DNA of 64,000 nucleotides from Solibacillus silvestris (GCA_001586195.1 CP014609.1:1772001-1836000); one strand, 5' to 3'; positions 24,822 to 32,608 are shown, counted from the first letter of the stretch. Numbers and translations are program-made. Notes: a model not told the origin generated them from the letters alone.

Positions 24822-25433
24822 TTATACCGATACGGTAGTTAATTTTATATATTGAACTAAGTCTTCGATTGTAATAAATTTCAGTTTATGTTTTTGCGCT
24901 AGCTTTTCGAGCTGCGGCAAGCGGGCCATTGAACCATCTTCGTTCATAATTTCACAGATGACCGCGACTTCATTCGAACCGCAAAGCTTTGCCAGGTCAA
25001 CGCCTGCTTCCGTATGCCCTCGACGTTCCAACACGCCCCCCTGTTTTGCAATGAGGGGGAATACATGGCCCGGACGATGAAAATGCTCCGGTTCTGTTGC
25101 TGGATCCAGCAATGCTAACATCGTTTTAGAACGCTCAAATGCACTTATACCTGTCGTTGTATGGATATGATCGATACTAATCGTAAAAGCCGTTTGATAT
25201 GTATCGGTATTGCTTTGCACCATTGGATGAAGGGAAAGCTTTTCTGCAATTGCAGATGAAATTGGTGTACAAATTAACCCTCTTCCATAAAGCGCCATAA
25301 AATTAATATTTTCCGGTGTAGCGAATTCTCCTAACACAAGAAAATCCCCTTCATTTTCACGGTTCTCGTCATCTGACACAATAATAATCTCACCGTTTTT
25401 CAATGCCTGAATTGCTTCTTCAATCGTATTCAT
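24822..25433 (-). CDS. ribB: 3,4-dihydroxy-2-butanone-4-phosphate synthase RibB, stand-alone
   Basis: A 203-aa enzyme converting ribulose 5-phosphate to the four-carbon riboflavin precursor. Motifs: [15 protein letters not shown], with the acidic metal ligands, and [14 protein letters not shown]. Most Bacillus operons carry the bifunctional RibBA of about 400 aa. Here the protein ends after the RibB domain, so no GTP cyclohydrolase II is encoded. The stop is not a frameshift: the gene closes cleanly, and ribH follows with its own ribosome site. Confidence 0.93.
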   Translation of the reverse strand: MNTIEEAIQALKNGEIIIVSDDENRENEGDFLVLGEFATPENINFMALYGRGLICTPISSAIAEKLSLHPMVQSNTDTYQTAFTISIDHIHTTTGISAFERSKTMLALLDPATEPEHFHRPGHVFPLIAKQGGVLERRGHTEAGVDLAKLCGSNEVAVICEIMNEDGSMARLPQLEKLAQKHKLKFITIEDLVQYIKLTTVSV

Positions 25434-25447
25434 TTATCACCACTCCT

Positions 25448-26083
25448 TTAAAATCCGGTACGTTGCAAAAAGTCCATTGTAATCGTACTTCCCGTTTGAT
25501 TTTGTAAATGTTTTTTTACATATTTTCCGATTAGATCTGTTTCAATGTTCACAACATCTCCTGGCTTTTTATAGCCTAGTACAGTCTGCTCATACGTATG
25601 AGGGATTAAGGAAATGGTAATGAATGTGTCTGTCACCTCAAAAATCGTTAAACTCGTGCCGTCTACTGTAATCGAGCCTTTCTTGATGCATTCTGCAATC
25701 AAATGCTTTTCCATTGCCAAATCAATATAAACTGCATTGGCGACCGGTCTTTTCCGTTGAATTGTCGCTATCCCATCCACGTGGCCCGATACAATATGCC
25801 CCCCGAAACGACCATTCGCCGACATTGCCCGTTCCAAATTGACAGGCTTACCTGCTGCTAATTGCTGGAGGCTGGTTGCTTTGACGGTTTCCGGCATAAC
25901 ATCCGCCAAAAATACGGTTGGCGAGAAATGCTTTACGGTCAAACAGACACCGTTAACGGCAATACTGTCCCCGAGTTGGACATCCTCTAAAATTTTGCTT
26001 GCGCGAATGGCTAGTTCCATCGCTTGTGTGGACTGGCTGATCGTTTCAACCGTTCCAAGTTCTTCAATGATTCCTGTAAACAT
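25448..26083 (-). CDS. ribE: Riboflavin synthase alpha subunit RibE
   Basis: A 211-aa enzyme of two tandem barrel repeats (MFTGIIEELGTV start, second repeat from about residue 95, SGHVDGIATIQ). It dismutates lumazine to riboflavin. GDSIAVNGVCLTV and KGSITVDGTSLTIF are the paired ligand-binding motifs. The start at 26083 follows AAGAGGTGAGCAGG; an in-frame GTG 9 nt upstream lies within that site. It is the first gene behind the tandem FMN riboswitches. Confidence 0.95.
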   Translation of the reverse strand: MFTGIIEELGTVETISQSTQAMELAIRASKILEDVQLGDSIAVNGVCLTVKHFSPTVFLADVMPETVKATSLQQLAAGKPVNLERAMSANGRFGGHIVSGHVDGIATIQRKRPVANAVYIDLAMEKHLIAECIKKGSITVDGTSLTIFEVTDTFITISLIPHTYEQTVLGYKKPGDVVNIETDLIGKYVKKHLQNQTGSTITMDFLQRTGF

Positions 26084-26112
26084 CCTGCTCACCTCTTTTT
26101 AATAATAAAAAA

Positions 26113-26136
26113 GAACCCCGATTGAAGTCGGAGTTC
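26113..26136 (-). terminator. Gene-proximal FMN-riboswitch terminator
   Basis: GAACTCCGA/TCGGGGTTC stem with six or more T after it, 30 nt before ribE. It is the expression platform of the downstream riboswitch. Confidence 0.85.
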
Positions 26137-26205
26137 GATGAGAGGAAAATTGAGCATCATCAAATAAGCTTTTTGAAGATAATTTTCAAAAAACTGCTGA
26201 CATTG

Positions 26206-26336
26206 CTTCCTTCTCCCATCCAGACTATAACTGTCGGCTTTGGACTTGCACCAAATCCTGCACACAAAAGTGGCTCACGGGCTTAGAGATTACTCATCAC
26301 CGTCGATTGGGAATTTCACCCGACCCCGAAGGAAAT
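26206..26336 (-). ncRNA. FMN riboswitch (RFN element), gene-proximal copy
   Basis: The minus strand carries the conserved RFN blocks: TTCGGGGTCGGGTG, AATTCCCAATCGACGG, AGCCCGTGAGCC, GTCCAAAGCCGACAG and TCTGGATGGGAGAAGGA. Outer-helix bases CTTCCTT/AAGGAA pair. FMN binding would favour the terminator at 26113-26136. It is almost identical to the copy at 26442-26577. Confidence 0.93.
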
Positions 26337-26361
26337 TATTTTTCATTGGAAATAAAAAAAT

Positions 26362-26382
26362 CCCGTCACAAGGCGCGACAGG
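26362..26382 (-). terminator. Terminator between the two FMN riboswitches
   Basis: The CCTGTCGC/GTGACGGG stem (with G-U pairs) is followed by a seven-T run on the minus strand. It is the likely expression platform of the upstream riboswitch. Confidence 0.75.
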
Positions 26383-26402
26383 AAAAGTGTATAGCAAAAA
26401 AC

Positions 26403-26435
26403 CACATTAAAAATCAAAAAATTTTTAAAAATGTG
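26403..26435 (-). terminator. AT-rich hairpin with T-run after the upstream FMN riboswitch
   Basis: CACATT and an inner AAAAA pair with TTTTT and AATGTG; TTTTTT follows. It could be a second terminator or part of an anti-terminator. Confidence 0.5.
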
Positions 26436-26441
26436 TTGCCA

Positions 26442-26577
26442 TTCCTTCTCCCATCCAGACTATAACTGTCGGCTTTGGATTTGCACCAAAATCCTGCACA
26501 CAAAAAAGTGGCTCACGGGCTTAGAGATTAACTCATCACCGTCGATTGGGAATTTCACCCGACCCCGAAGGAAATTA
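26442..26577 (-). ncRNA. FMN riboswitch (RFN element), promoter-proximal copy
   Basis: All RFN blocks of the other copy recur. Differences are limited to a C/T change near GGATTTGCACC and short insertions of A in loop runs (CACACAAAAAAGTGG, GATTAACTCATC). Both copies point toward ribE, with about 105 nt between them and no gene in that gap. Confidence 0.93.
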
Positions 26578-26592
26578 TTTTATTTGAAAGTT

Positions 26593-26598
26593 ATTGTA
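26593..26598 (-). promoter_or_regulatory. Candidate -10 box of the rib operon
   Basis: TACAAT on the minus strand lies about 15 nt before the first RFN block. The -35 region (TTAGCT at 17 nt) is poor, so the promoter is only suggested. Confidence 0.4.
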
Positions 26599-26894
26599 AC
26601 ATAAATAAATTAAAAAGCTAATAGTATTTTAGCACTTACTTACTTTTTGTTCCCTCAATCTTTTTACATCTACCCCTCTATCAAATTAATATTTTGAAAC
26701 TTTACTCATGGTAATACGTAGAAGAATATACATAATATCACAGAAAATCGAAAGGACTTATTGCAAGCTGATTTTAATTGTCTCTCATTTGCTTGGTTGC
26801 TTTTTTTAAGTTTTAATTTGTATAAAATATAGTGTCGGATAATCTTCAGTAATATAAAAAAACAAATACCTTTTTAACGATAATGGAGGCTTTT
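26599..26894. other. AT-rich intergenic region between divergent rib and VC0807-like genes
   Basis: It holds the upstream part of the rib promoter on the minus strand and the promoter of the 26895 gene on the plus strand. TATAAAATA near 26820-26830 is a possible -10 element. I see no ORF, repeat or further RNA element. Confidence 0.4.
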
Positions 26895-27578
26895 ATGGCG
26901 AATAATTCACAATCGAATAAATATCTTATCTTTCTAGAACTACTGTTTTATGCAGCTTTACCCTATGCAATATGGAAGTTTGGCCGAGAGCCTTTTGGTG
27001 ACTATGCTGCGATGCTGCTGTCCACTGTTCCCGGGATAATTTATACTGTTTACCGCTTTGCTAAGGATCGGCAGTTTAATGTGACGGGCTTGTTTATTTT
27101 AGGCTCGATGCTTATAGGTACTACAGTAGATTTATTGTCAGGTTCAGCGGAGCAAATGATTTGGAATAATGTTTATTTAGGTCTTTTTTACACATTTCTC
27201 TATGTAATTTTATTTATTATAAAAAAGCCTTTTCCTTTGTATGTTGCAATTGATTTTGCATATTTGCAAGGCTATGCACGAAAGGACAGTAAAGCTTTGT
27301 TCTTTCAAAAAGGGATTTTCGAATGGTTTCAGCTGATCCAGATTGTTTTCATTATTCGAGGACTTGTTATGGCAGGAATTACGGTCTTTCTGCTACAGAA
27401 ATACGGAATTGACAGCTATGGGGATATGCTGATTTATAAACGTATAGCAAGCTGGCTGTTTTCCGGCATAGTAATGGGTATGTTCTTCTACATTAATGTA
27501 ATCGTGCAAAATTACACGAACAGGGTACAGGAAAAAAATGATGAAAAGCTGCCGGAACCTGAAGTTATGGCGAAGTAA
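26895..27578 (+). CDS. VC0807-family membrane protein
   Basis: A 227-aa protein with about six membrane segments, starting LIFLELLFYAALPYAIWKFGREPFGDY. Its pattern (VPGIIYTVYRF, then FNVTGLFILGSMLIGTTVDLLSG) resembles the VC0807 family of unknown function. The start at 26895 is used because the ATG at 26883 overlaps the GGAGG ribosome site. A small zinc-ribbon gene follows 23 nt later and may be co-transcribed. Confidence 0.65.
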   Translation: MANNSQSNKYLIFLELLFYAALPYAIWKFGREPFGDYAAMLLSTVPGIIYTVYRFAKDRQFNVTGLFILGSMLIGTTVDLLSGSAEQMIWNNVYLGLFYTFLYVILFIIKKPFPLYVAIDFAYLQGYARKDSKALFFQKGIFEWFQLIQIVFIIRGLVMAGITVFLLQKYGIDSYGDMLIYKRIASWLFSGIVMGMFFYINVIVQNYTNRVQEKNDEKLPEPEVMAK

Positions 27579-27601
27579 TTTTTTGTGAAAGGATGATGGT
27601 G

Positions 27602-27805
27602 ATGAAGAACACAGCAAATGTAAAAGAATGTCCAAAATGCGGCGGCACGGAATTAGGTAGAGGAAAACATAGCGGCTACAGTGTTATGGCCCCTGTTAAT
27701 AAATTGAGTTTGGGTTGCAATATCGAATACATTATATGTACACATTGTGGATTTATCATTGAGGGCTATGTCGTAAAGCCCGAGAAATTTAAAGGAACAT
27801 TTTAA
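27602..27805 (+). CDS. Small zinc-ribbon protein
   Basis: A 67-aa protein with a zinc-ribbon: CPKCGG near the start and CTHCGF later, preceded by a single Cys in LGCNIEY. Such proteins bind zinc and often nucleic acid or partner proteins; the function is unknown. The start at 27602 gives AAAGGA an 8-nt spacing; two further ATG codons lie just upstream in frame. A terminator follows. Confidence 0.7.
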   Translation: MKNTANVKECPKCGGTELGRGKHSGYSVMAPVNKLSLGCNIEYIICTHCGFIIEGYVVKPEKFKGTF

Positions 27806-27827
27806 TTTAGACTTCCACTTACTAAAA

Positions 27828-27850
27828 GCCCATTGCATCCTGCAATGGGC
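27828..27850. terminator. Bidirectional terminator
   Basis: GCCCATTGCA-tcc-TGCAATGGGC hairpin between the convergent zinc-ribbon gene and the small ORF after metE, with a T-rich tail on the plus strand. Confidence 0.75.
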
Positions 27851-27865
27851 CTCTCATTTTCTATA

Positions 27866-28060
27866 TTATAAAAAATTACATCTTCCAACTACCTCTGCTT
27901 TTACTGAATAATATGCTTTTTGTATCTCCTTTGCATCCGTTGGATATGTCGCCATCAATTCATCACGCAACTCTTTAAGCTTTTTTGTATAACTTCCTGT
28001 AAAGCCATTCATTATAGCCGTCAAAAACACGGGGCTGTAATTTGTTTTCATTTGATTCAT
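27866..28060 (-). CDS. Small protein downstream of metE, function unknown
   Basis: A 64-aa protein, Lys/Glu-rich in the middle (YTKKLKELRDELMATYPTD), ending GRCNFL. I do not recognise it. Ribosome site AAGGGGCGG lies 7 nt before the ATG. It begins 16 nt after the metE stop with no terminator between, so it would be under the same cobalamin riboswitch. It could be a real metE-linked small gene or a relic. Confidence 0.5.
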   Translation of the reverse strand: MNQMKTNYSPVFLTAIMNGFTGSYTKKLKELRDELMATYPTDAKEIQKAYYSVKAEVVGRCNFL

Positions 28061-28076
28061 AGTAACCGCCCCTTCA

Positions 28077-30347
28077 TTAATTCAACTGTTTTAGTCGCTC
28101 TTTTGCGGCCACCATATTTTTTAATGATGCAATCGTCTCTTGTTCCGTACGAGTTTTCAGGCCACAATCGGGATTGATCCAAAATTGTTCTTTTGCGATT
28201 ACTTTTTTACCTTTTTCAATAATGGCTGCCATTTCTTCCACAGTTGGAATACGCGGGCTATGAATATCATATACACCTAAACCAATTCCTAGTTTGTATG
28301 GTGTTTCTTTTAGTACTTTTATGAGTTCTCCGTGGCTTCGTGATGTTTCAATTGAAATCACATCCGCATCCAATGATTCTATTACATCTATAAAATCGTT
28401 GAATTCACAATAACACATATGTGTATGAATCTGGGTCGTTTCACGCACACCGCTTGTCGCTAATTTAAACGCATTTACACTTGCATCGATATAAGCCTTA
28501 TGCAGACTTTTACGGATCGGCAAGCCTTCTTTCAATGCAGGTTCATCTACTTGAATAATATTGATTCCCGCATTTTCAAGTGCTCTTACTTCTTCTCTTA
28601 GTGCCAGGCCGATTTGATAAGCAACTTCTGAGCGCGCTAAATCATTTCTTACAAATGACCAGTTCAATATTGTAACGGGTCCCGTCAACATCCCTTTGAC
28701 CGGTTTTTCCGTAAGTGATTGTGCCGCACTTACTTCCTTTACTGTCATCGGTTCTATCCATTCAACATCTCCGTATATAATTGGGGGTTTTACACAACGT
28801 GATCCGTATGAAACTACCCATCCATTTGTCGTAAAAGCAAAGCCATTTAATTTTTCACCAAAAAATTCCACCATGTCAGTTCGCTCGAATTCACCATGAA
28901 CAAGGACATCAAGGCCAAGTTGCTCCTGAATGGTAATCCAACGTGCGGTTTCATTCGCGTTGAATGCTTCATACTCGGTTGTTGTAATTTCCCCTTTTCG
29001 CCATAATCTACGGTTTTTCTTAACTTGTGCGGATTGCGGGAAACTCCCGATTGTTGTTGTCGGATAGTCTGGTAACTGTAAAAAGGCACGTTGTAGCTTA
29101 CTACGCTTGCCGTAGTTATCAGTTCGTTTAAATGCTTCCGGTGTTAATGCGTTTACTTGTGCATGTACTGCTTTCTTTTTTCTTGATTCATGCAGTGCCA
29201 ATGTTCGGATTGCTTTTTCGCTATCTAAAAAAGCCTGGATATGAAGAACTTCCTGCTGAAGTATTTTCCCTTTGATCATTTGCAATTCCGTTATTTTTTC
29301 ATTAGCAAATGCCAAAGCATTTAGCAGCTCTGGTACAATCCCGTTTTCTCCTGCTGTTGTAACTGGCACATGCTGAAGACTGCACGATGTTTGTAAATGG
29401 ATTGGTGAAAATGGTACATAGGAACGTATTTCCGCTACTAGTGCCAACTGCTTCTGCAACTCGGCTCTCCATATGTCCCGACCATTAATAATACCTGCAT
29501 ATAGAACTTTATCTTTTGGGAAACCAAACTTCTTTAACGCTGCTAGATTTTCATTTTTCCCATGAACAAAGTCCAGTCCAAAGCCATCTACAGGCAAATT
29601 AATCATTGTTTCATAGTTGGATAACGCTTCAAAATAAGTTGTGCAGATCGATTCAACTGTCAGTCCTTTTAATATTTGATGATAGAAATGTTGAACTAAT
29701 GCGATATCTTCGGACGTAAGGTCTTTTGTAAGGCTTGGTTCTTCAAGCTGGATCGATGTTGCGCCACTTGCTTCCAATGACTGAAGCAACTCTTTATACA
29801 CCTTTACCAGCTGCTGAATATAGTGTTGTTTTTGTTCTTGGCCTACACCTTTCGTCAGTTTATAAAATGTAAATGGACCGATAATAGTCACACGAGGGGT
29901 CATGCCGAATGCTTCGATTGCCTCCTGAATATATTGCGCGTAAACATTGTGTTGCAATGTCAGTTGCTGCCCTTCGTATTCCGGGACAATGTAGTGATAA
30001 TTCGTGTTGAACCATTTCGTCATTTCACAAGCCACCACATTTTCAGCCCCGCGCGCCATTGCAAAATACGCTGTTAACTGATGCTTCAAGGAAAGACGGT
30101 CGTATCTAGATGGAATCATATTAAACATAATGGCTAAATCAAGCATACGGTCATAGTATGTAAAATCTCCTACCGTTAAAACATCCAGCCCTAAATTCTG
30201 CTGTTGATGGAGTTGGGCAAGTCGTAAGTTTTTCATTTCCTGTTCATAACATTCCAAAGATAATTGTTCTTTCCAAAACGCCTCTGTTATACGTTTCCAT
30301 TCACGATTTTGTCCAATATACGGATAGCCAATTACTGCTGTTTTCAT
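28077..30347 (-). CDS. metE: Cobalamin-independent methionine synthase MetE
   Basis: A 756-aa zinc enzyme transferring methyl from methyltetrahydropteroyl-triglutamate to homocysteine, the last step of methionine synthesis. The N-terminal barrel starts AVIGYPYIGQNREWKR; the catalytic C-terminal barrel carries zinc ligands in HTHMCYCEFND (His and Cys), VISIETSRSHGE and INPDCGLKTR. The start at 30347 follows AAGGAGGAATTG; the frame extends upstream without a ribosome site. It is controlled by a cobalamin riboswitch, implying that a B12-dependent MetH or B12 uptake exists elsewhere. Confidence 0.95.
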   Translation of the reverse strand: MKTAVIGYPYIGQNREWKRITEAFWKEQLSLECYEQEMKNLRLAQLHQQQNLGLDVLTVGDFTYYDRMLDLAIMFNMIPSRYDRLSLKHQLTAYFAMARGAENVVACEMTKWFNTNYHYIVPEYEGQQLTLQHNVYAQYIQEAIEAFGMTPRVTIIGPFTFYKLTKGVGQEQKQHYIQQLVKVYKELLQSLEASGATSIQLEEPSLTKDLTSEDIALVQHFYHQILKGLTVESICTTYFEALSNYETMINLPVDGFGLDFVHGKNENLAALKKFGFPKDKVLYAGIINGRDIWRAELQKQLALVAEIRSYVPFSPIHLQTSCSLQHVPVTTAGENGIVPELLNALAFANEKITELQMIKGKILQQEVLHIQAFLDSEKAIRTLALHESRKKKAVHAQVNALTPEAFKRTDNYGKRSKLQRAFLQLPDYPTTTIGSFPQSAQVKKNRRLWRKGEITTTEYEAFNANETARWITIQEQLGLDVLVHGEFERTDMVEFFGEKLNGFAFTTNGWVVSYGSRCVKPPIIYGDVEWIEPMTVKEVSAAQSLTEKPVKGMLTGPVTILNWSFVRNDLARSEVAYQIGLALREEVRALENAGINIIQVDEPALKEGLPIRKSLHKAYIDASVNAFKLATSGVRETTQIHTHMCYCEFNDFIDVIESLDADVISIETSRSHGELIKVLKETPYKLGIGLGVYDIHSPRIPTVEEMAAIIEKGKKVIAKEQFWINPDCGLKTRTEQETIASLKNMVAAKERLKQLN

Positions 30348-30386
30348 AAACAATTCCTCCTTAAATTTGTTACATAAAAACCAAAA

Positions 30387-30411
30387 CCCCTCTTTCAAAA
30401 TGAAAGAGGGG
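30387..30411 (-). terminator. Terminator of the cobalamin riboswitch
   Basis: CCCCTCTTTC/GAAAGAGGGG stem, T-rich after it on the minus strand, just before the metE ribosome site. It is the off-switch when B12 binds. Confidence 0.8.
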
Positions 30412-30514
30412 TGTGAATGTTTAAGAGATTGACAATAAAAACCTTTGCATAATCAAAGGAGTTCTGTCTCACTTTCGCACAAAATCACCACCTATTTCCA
30501 CGTAGGTATTGGCG

Positions 30515-30690
30515 TGTACTAGTTTCCGGCAGGTCTCCTGGCTCATCATCAACGTTCTTGTGACCCTTCCCATCAATAGACAGTGGTTGAATATCACGAA
30601 CTCCGATTTACAGTTGCGGGACAGCACCAGACTTTCACTGGTTTCCCTTTTAAGCTTGTTCTCACAAGCACCGTAACTTACACAGTATGT
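30515..30690 (-). ncRNA. Cobalamin (AdoCbl) riboswitch upstream of metE
   Basis: Minus-strand B12-box blocks are all present: GGTGCTTGTGAG, GGGAAACCAGTG, GCTGTCCCGCAACTGTAA, and the hallmark GCCAGGAGACCTGCC at 30528-30546. A helper hairpin (ACCTACG/CGTAGGT-like) lies near 30495-30510. It represses the B12-independent enzyme when B12 is available. Confidence 0.92.
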
Positions 30691-30700
30691 AATTTCGTAT

Positions 30701-30729
30701 ACTATATCATAGAATTCTAGTTTTGAAAA
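30701..30729 (-). promoter_or_regulatory. Promoter of the metE leader
   Basis: Minus strand TTTTCA (30724-30729), 17 nt, TATAGT (30701-30706), placed right before the riboswitch. Confidence 0.6.
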
Positions 30730-30799
30730 TTCTTTTTACTTTGCGACCATATTAAAGATATGCGGGGTTGAAATAATTTCAGTGGATGCTGTGTGCTTT

Positions 30800-30971
30800 T
30801 TATTAGAAGAAATTTGTTTATTTTAGCACTTCTGCGGATGATTTTAGAAAAGTTGACATACTTATTAGCTAATCTGGAACTGATATTAGCATATCCTGCT
30901 CCTTTATTAGAAAATCAGCAACTTATTAGAAAATCGGTGGATTTATTAGCACATTTTTATATTTATTAGAA
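30800..30971. repeat. Nine-unit phased TTATTAG(A/C)A array, copy 2
   Basis: Nine motif copies have TTAG cores at 30803, 30823, 30844, 30865, 30886, 30907, 30926, 30946 and 30966. Steps are 20, 21, 21, 21, 21, 19, 20 and 20. Motif variants are TTATTAGAA, TTATTAGCA, TTATTAGCT, ATTTTAGAA, ATTTTAGCA and ATATTAGCA. It lies between the sco terminator and the metE promoter. Units 6-7 (ATTAGAAAATC..AACTTATTAGAA) nearly repeat the same units of the array at 21132-21304. Confidence 0.8.
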
Positions 30972-30996
30972 AAGCCCGCAGTAAACTCCATAAAAA

Positions 30997-31034
30997 AACT
31001 TGCTTAAAAAGCAGCTACACTTTTTTCGCAAGTT
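30997..31034 (-). terminator. Terminator of sco
   Basis: AACTTGC/GCAAGTT with an inner AAAAAG/CTTTTT stem, followed by TTTTTT on the minus strand. Confidence 0.75.
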
Positions 31035-31051
31035 AATCTTTCATTTCACTA

Positions 31052-31663
31052 TTACTTTAGACGTTCGTCAATGAGTGCTTCCATATCACTCGCAATCGTT
31101 TCATATGGAACACCATCTTCGCCAGTGCCATAGCCTGAATAGTTTTTCACGGCGATTCCTTTTTCATCCACTAGGAAAAATGTATCGGCATGGATAACTT
31201 GATCGTTCCCTTCAATCGACTGGACAGGTGTTTTAAATGAGTTTCTGCCAAACTGCTCAATAAATTTTTGATCGTATCCTGTCAGCATATGCCATTTTGA
31301 TTCATCTACTGGTGTATGGCGCGATAAATATTCTGTCAAACGCGCCGGTGTGTCGTAGTCCGGATCAACGGAAAACGCGACAATTTTATAATCTTCCAGC
31401 CCTTTTTTCTCGAGATGATCCTGGACACGGGTCATATTCATTGTCATTGGCGAGCAAATTGTTGTACAGCTTGTGAAGATGAACATTGCAAGCCATGGTT
31501 CCCCTTTTAGGCTGTCCAGTGTCACTTCATTGTTGCGGTGATCGGTCATCGTAAACTCGCTAATTTCAAAGTTGGTCGTCGGTTTAAACTGATAATTGCT
31601 GCATGCTGTAAGTACAGTTGCTGCCAAGAGCATAAGTGCGAATACTATGTTTTTCGTTTTCAT
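31052..31663 (-). CDS. sco: SCO1/SenC/PrrC-family lipoprotein, cytochrome c oxidase copper chaperone
   Basis: A 203-aa lipoprotein (lipobox LTAC, Cys21) with a thioredoxin fold on the outer face of the membrane. The copper site is CxxxC in FIFTSCTTICSPMT plus the conserved His in VIHADTFFLVDEKG. It delivers copper to the CuA centre of cytochrome c oxidase, like B. subtilis YpmQ. It is monocistronic. Other copper and cytochrome genes in the window (copCD, ccdA, ccdC) are separate units. Confidence 0.92.
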   Translation of the reverse strand: MKTKNIVFALMLLAATVLTACSNYQFKPTTNFEISEFTMTDHRNNEVTLDSLKGEPWLAMFIFTSCTTICSPMTMNMTRVQDHLEKKGLEDYKIVAFSVDPDYDTPARLTEYLSRHTPVDESKWHMLTGYDQKFIEQFGRNSFKTPVQSIEGNDQVIHADTFFLVDEKGIAVKNYSGYGTGEDGVPYETIASDMEALIDERLK

Positions 31664-31769
31664 TTCTCTCTCTCCACTCTTTGAACATTACTCTCATCTT
31701 ACCCAATATTTAGTATATTCTCAATAGTTATTGGAAGAAAGGACGTGTGTCAACATTGTGAAGAGTTTC

Positions 31770-31910
31770 TCACGCTCTATCTGCCGGATGATGTAATGAT
31801 ACGAGTGCTGTATGAATCGCTTCAAGTTTTGTTTCTATCCGATACAGTAAATAAAAAGATATAAAGATCGGAAACGTTACTTCCTGAAGAATGGCAATCC
31901 ACTGGTCCAT
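31770..31910 (-). CDS. yvrJ: YvrJ-family small protein
   Basis: A 46-codon gene reading MDQWIAILQEVTFPIFISFY then LLYRIETKLEAIH, the YvrJ pattern: one membrane segment after a short N-terminal helix, then a charged tail. Ribosome site GGAGGG lies 6 nt before the ATG. It is the third member of a conserved trio with DUF2922 and DUF1659 upstream. A hairpin at 31939-31965 separates it from DUF2922. The function of the trio is unknown. Confidence 0.8.
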   Translation of the reverse strand: MDQWIAILQEVTFPIFISFYLLYRIETKLEAIHTALVSLHHPADRA

Positions 31911-31938
31911 TATAATCCCTCCATTTTTATTTAAAGAA

Positions 31939-31965
31939 GCCGGCAAAGTATCACACTTCGCCGGC
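31939..31965 (-). terminator. Hairpin between DUF2922 and yvrJ
   Basis: GCCGGCGAAGT/ACTTTGCCGGC with a 5-nt loop and a weak T-rich tail on the minus strand. It may be an intercistronic attenuator or processing hairpin rather than a full stop. Confidence 0.6.
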
Positions 31966-31972
31966 CTTGCTA

Positions 31973-32194
31973 TTAGCTGATCAGTTCAATTGCTGTTACA
32001 TTACGCTCAACAATACGCGCAGATTTTTTTACATTGAACAAAAATCCGTCTTTCGAAAATACCGCCTGTTCAATAATTGTTTGCATCGCTGCATTCACTT
32101 CAGCCTCCGTTAAATTCGGCTTAGGATCATTTATATTGATCGTCATTGTGCTTCCTGCAATGTTGGCAAATGTTAATTGTAAAACTTGTGCCAT
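31973..32194 (-). CDS. DUF2922 protein
   Basis: A 73-aa protein: AQVLQLTFANIAGSTMTININDPKPNLTEAEVNAAMQTIIEQAVF then FNVKKSARIVERNVTAIELI, the DUF2922 signature. No signal peptide, membrane segment or catalytic residue is visible. It has AAGGAGGTGAGC before the ATG. It lies between the DUF1659 gene and yvrJ, an arrangement conserved in many Bacilli; the role is unknown. Confidence 0.85.
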   Translation of the reverse strand: MAQVLQLTFANIAGSTMTININDPKPNLTEAEVNAAMQTIIEQAVFSKDGFLFNVKKSARIVERNVTAIELIS

Positions 32195-32225
32195 AAGCTC
32201 ACCTCCTTTTCTTTACTACACTTGA

Positions 32226-32444
32226 TTAAGCTGTAATCGTTTCTTTCTGCGTTTTCACAGATTCGATATAATCGTAATCTGTTAAGCCGACGATTGTTGT
32301 CCCAACTGTGTACAGCTGCTGGGCTGTTGCGTTTCTTTCCAAGTTACGGAATGTGGAACTTTTAATCATTGGCTCATTAAATTCATCAAGCCCTGTCTGA
32401 TAATAAACTGTCAACGTCGCAGATAAAAATCCAAATTCATTCAT
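32226..32444 (-). CDS. DUF1659 protein
   Basis: A 72-aa protein (NEFGFLSATLTVYYQTGLDE, then TFRNLERNATAQQLYTVG and LTDYDYIESVKTQKETI) of the DUF1659 family. The start at 32444 uses AAGGAGGTGAGAAAC; the GTG 9 nt upstream is part of that site. It is the first gene of the DUF1659-DUF2922-yvrJ unit. Function unknown. Confidence 0.85.
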   Translation of the reverse strand: MNEFGFLSATLTVYYQTGLDEFNEPMIKSSTFRNLERNATAQQLYTVGTTIVGLTDYDYIESVKTQKETITA

Positions 32445-32608
32445 GTTTCTCACCTCCTTGCCCTATATATGTCATGATTTACAGAAAAAAGGGACAATGA
32501 CGATGAAAAAAATTACAAAAACTTATATAATAGACAATAATGAGGTTTATCACCAATAGATTAGTAGAAGAAATTTCGTAGACAATATTAAGTAATGAGG
32601 TGAACATT

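Noticed and set aside
30348-30700. SAM (S-box) riboswitch or T-box before metE
   Set aside because: The conserved blocks are those of the cobalamin riboswitch; no S-box or T-box motif is present.
30800-30971. Coding reading of the phased repeats as a repeat peptide
   Set aside because: Steps of 19, 20 and 21 break every frame, and TTAG in two of three frames makes stops.
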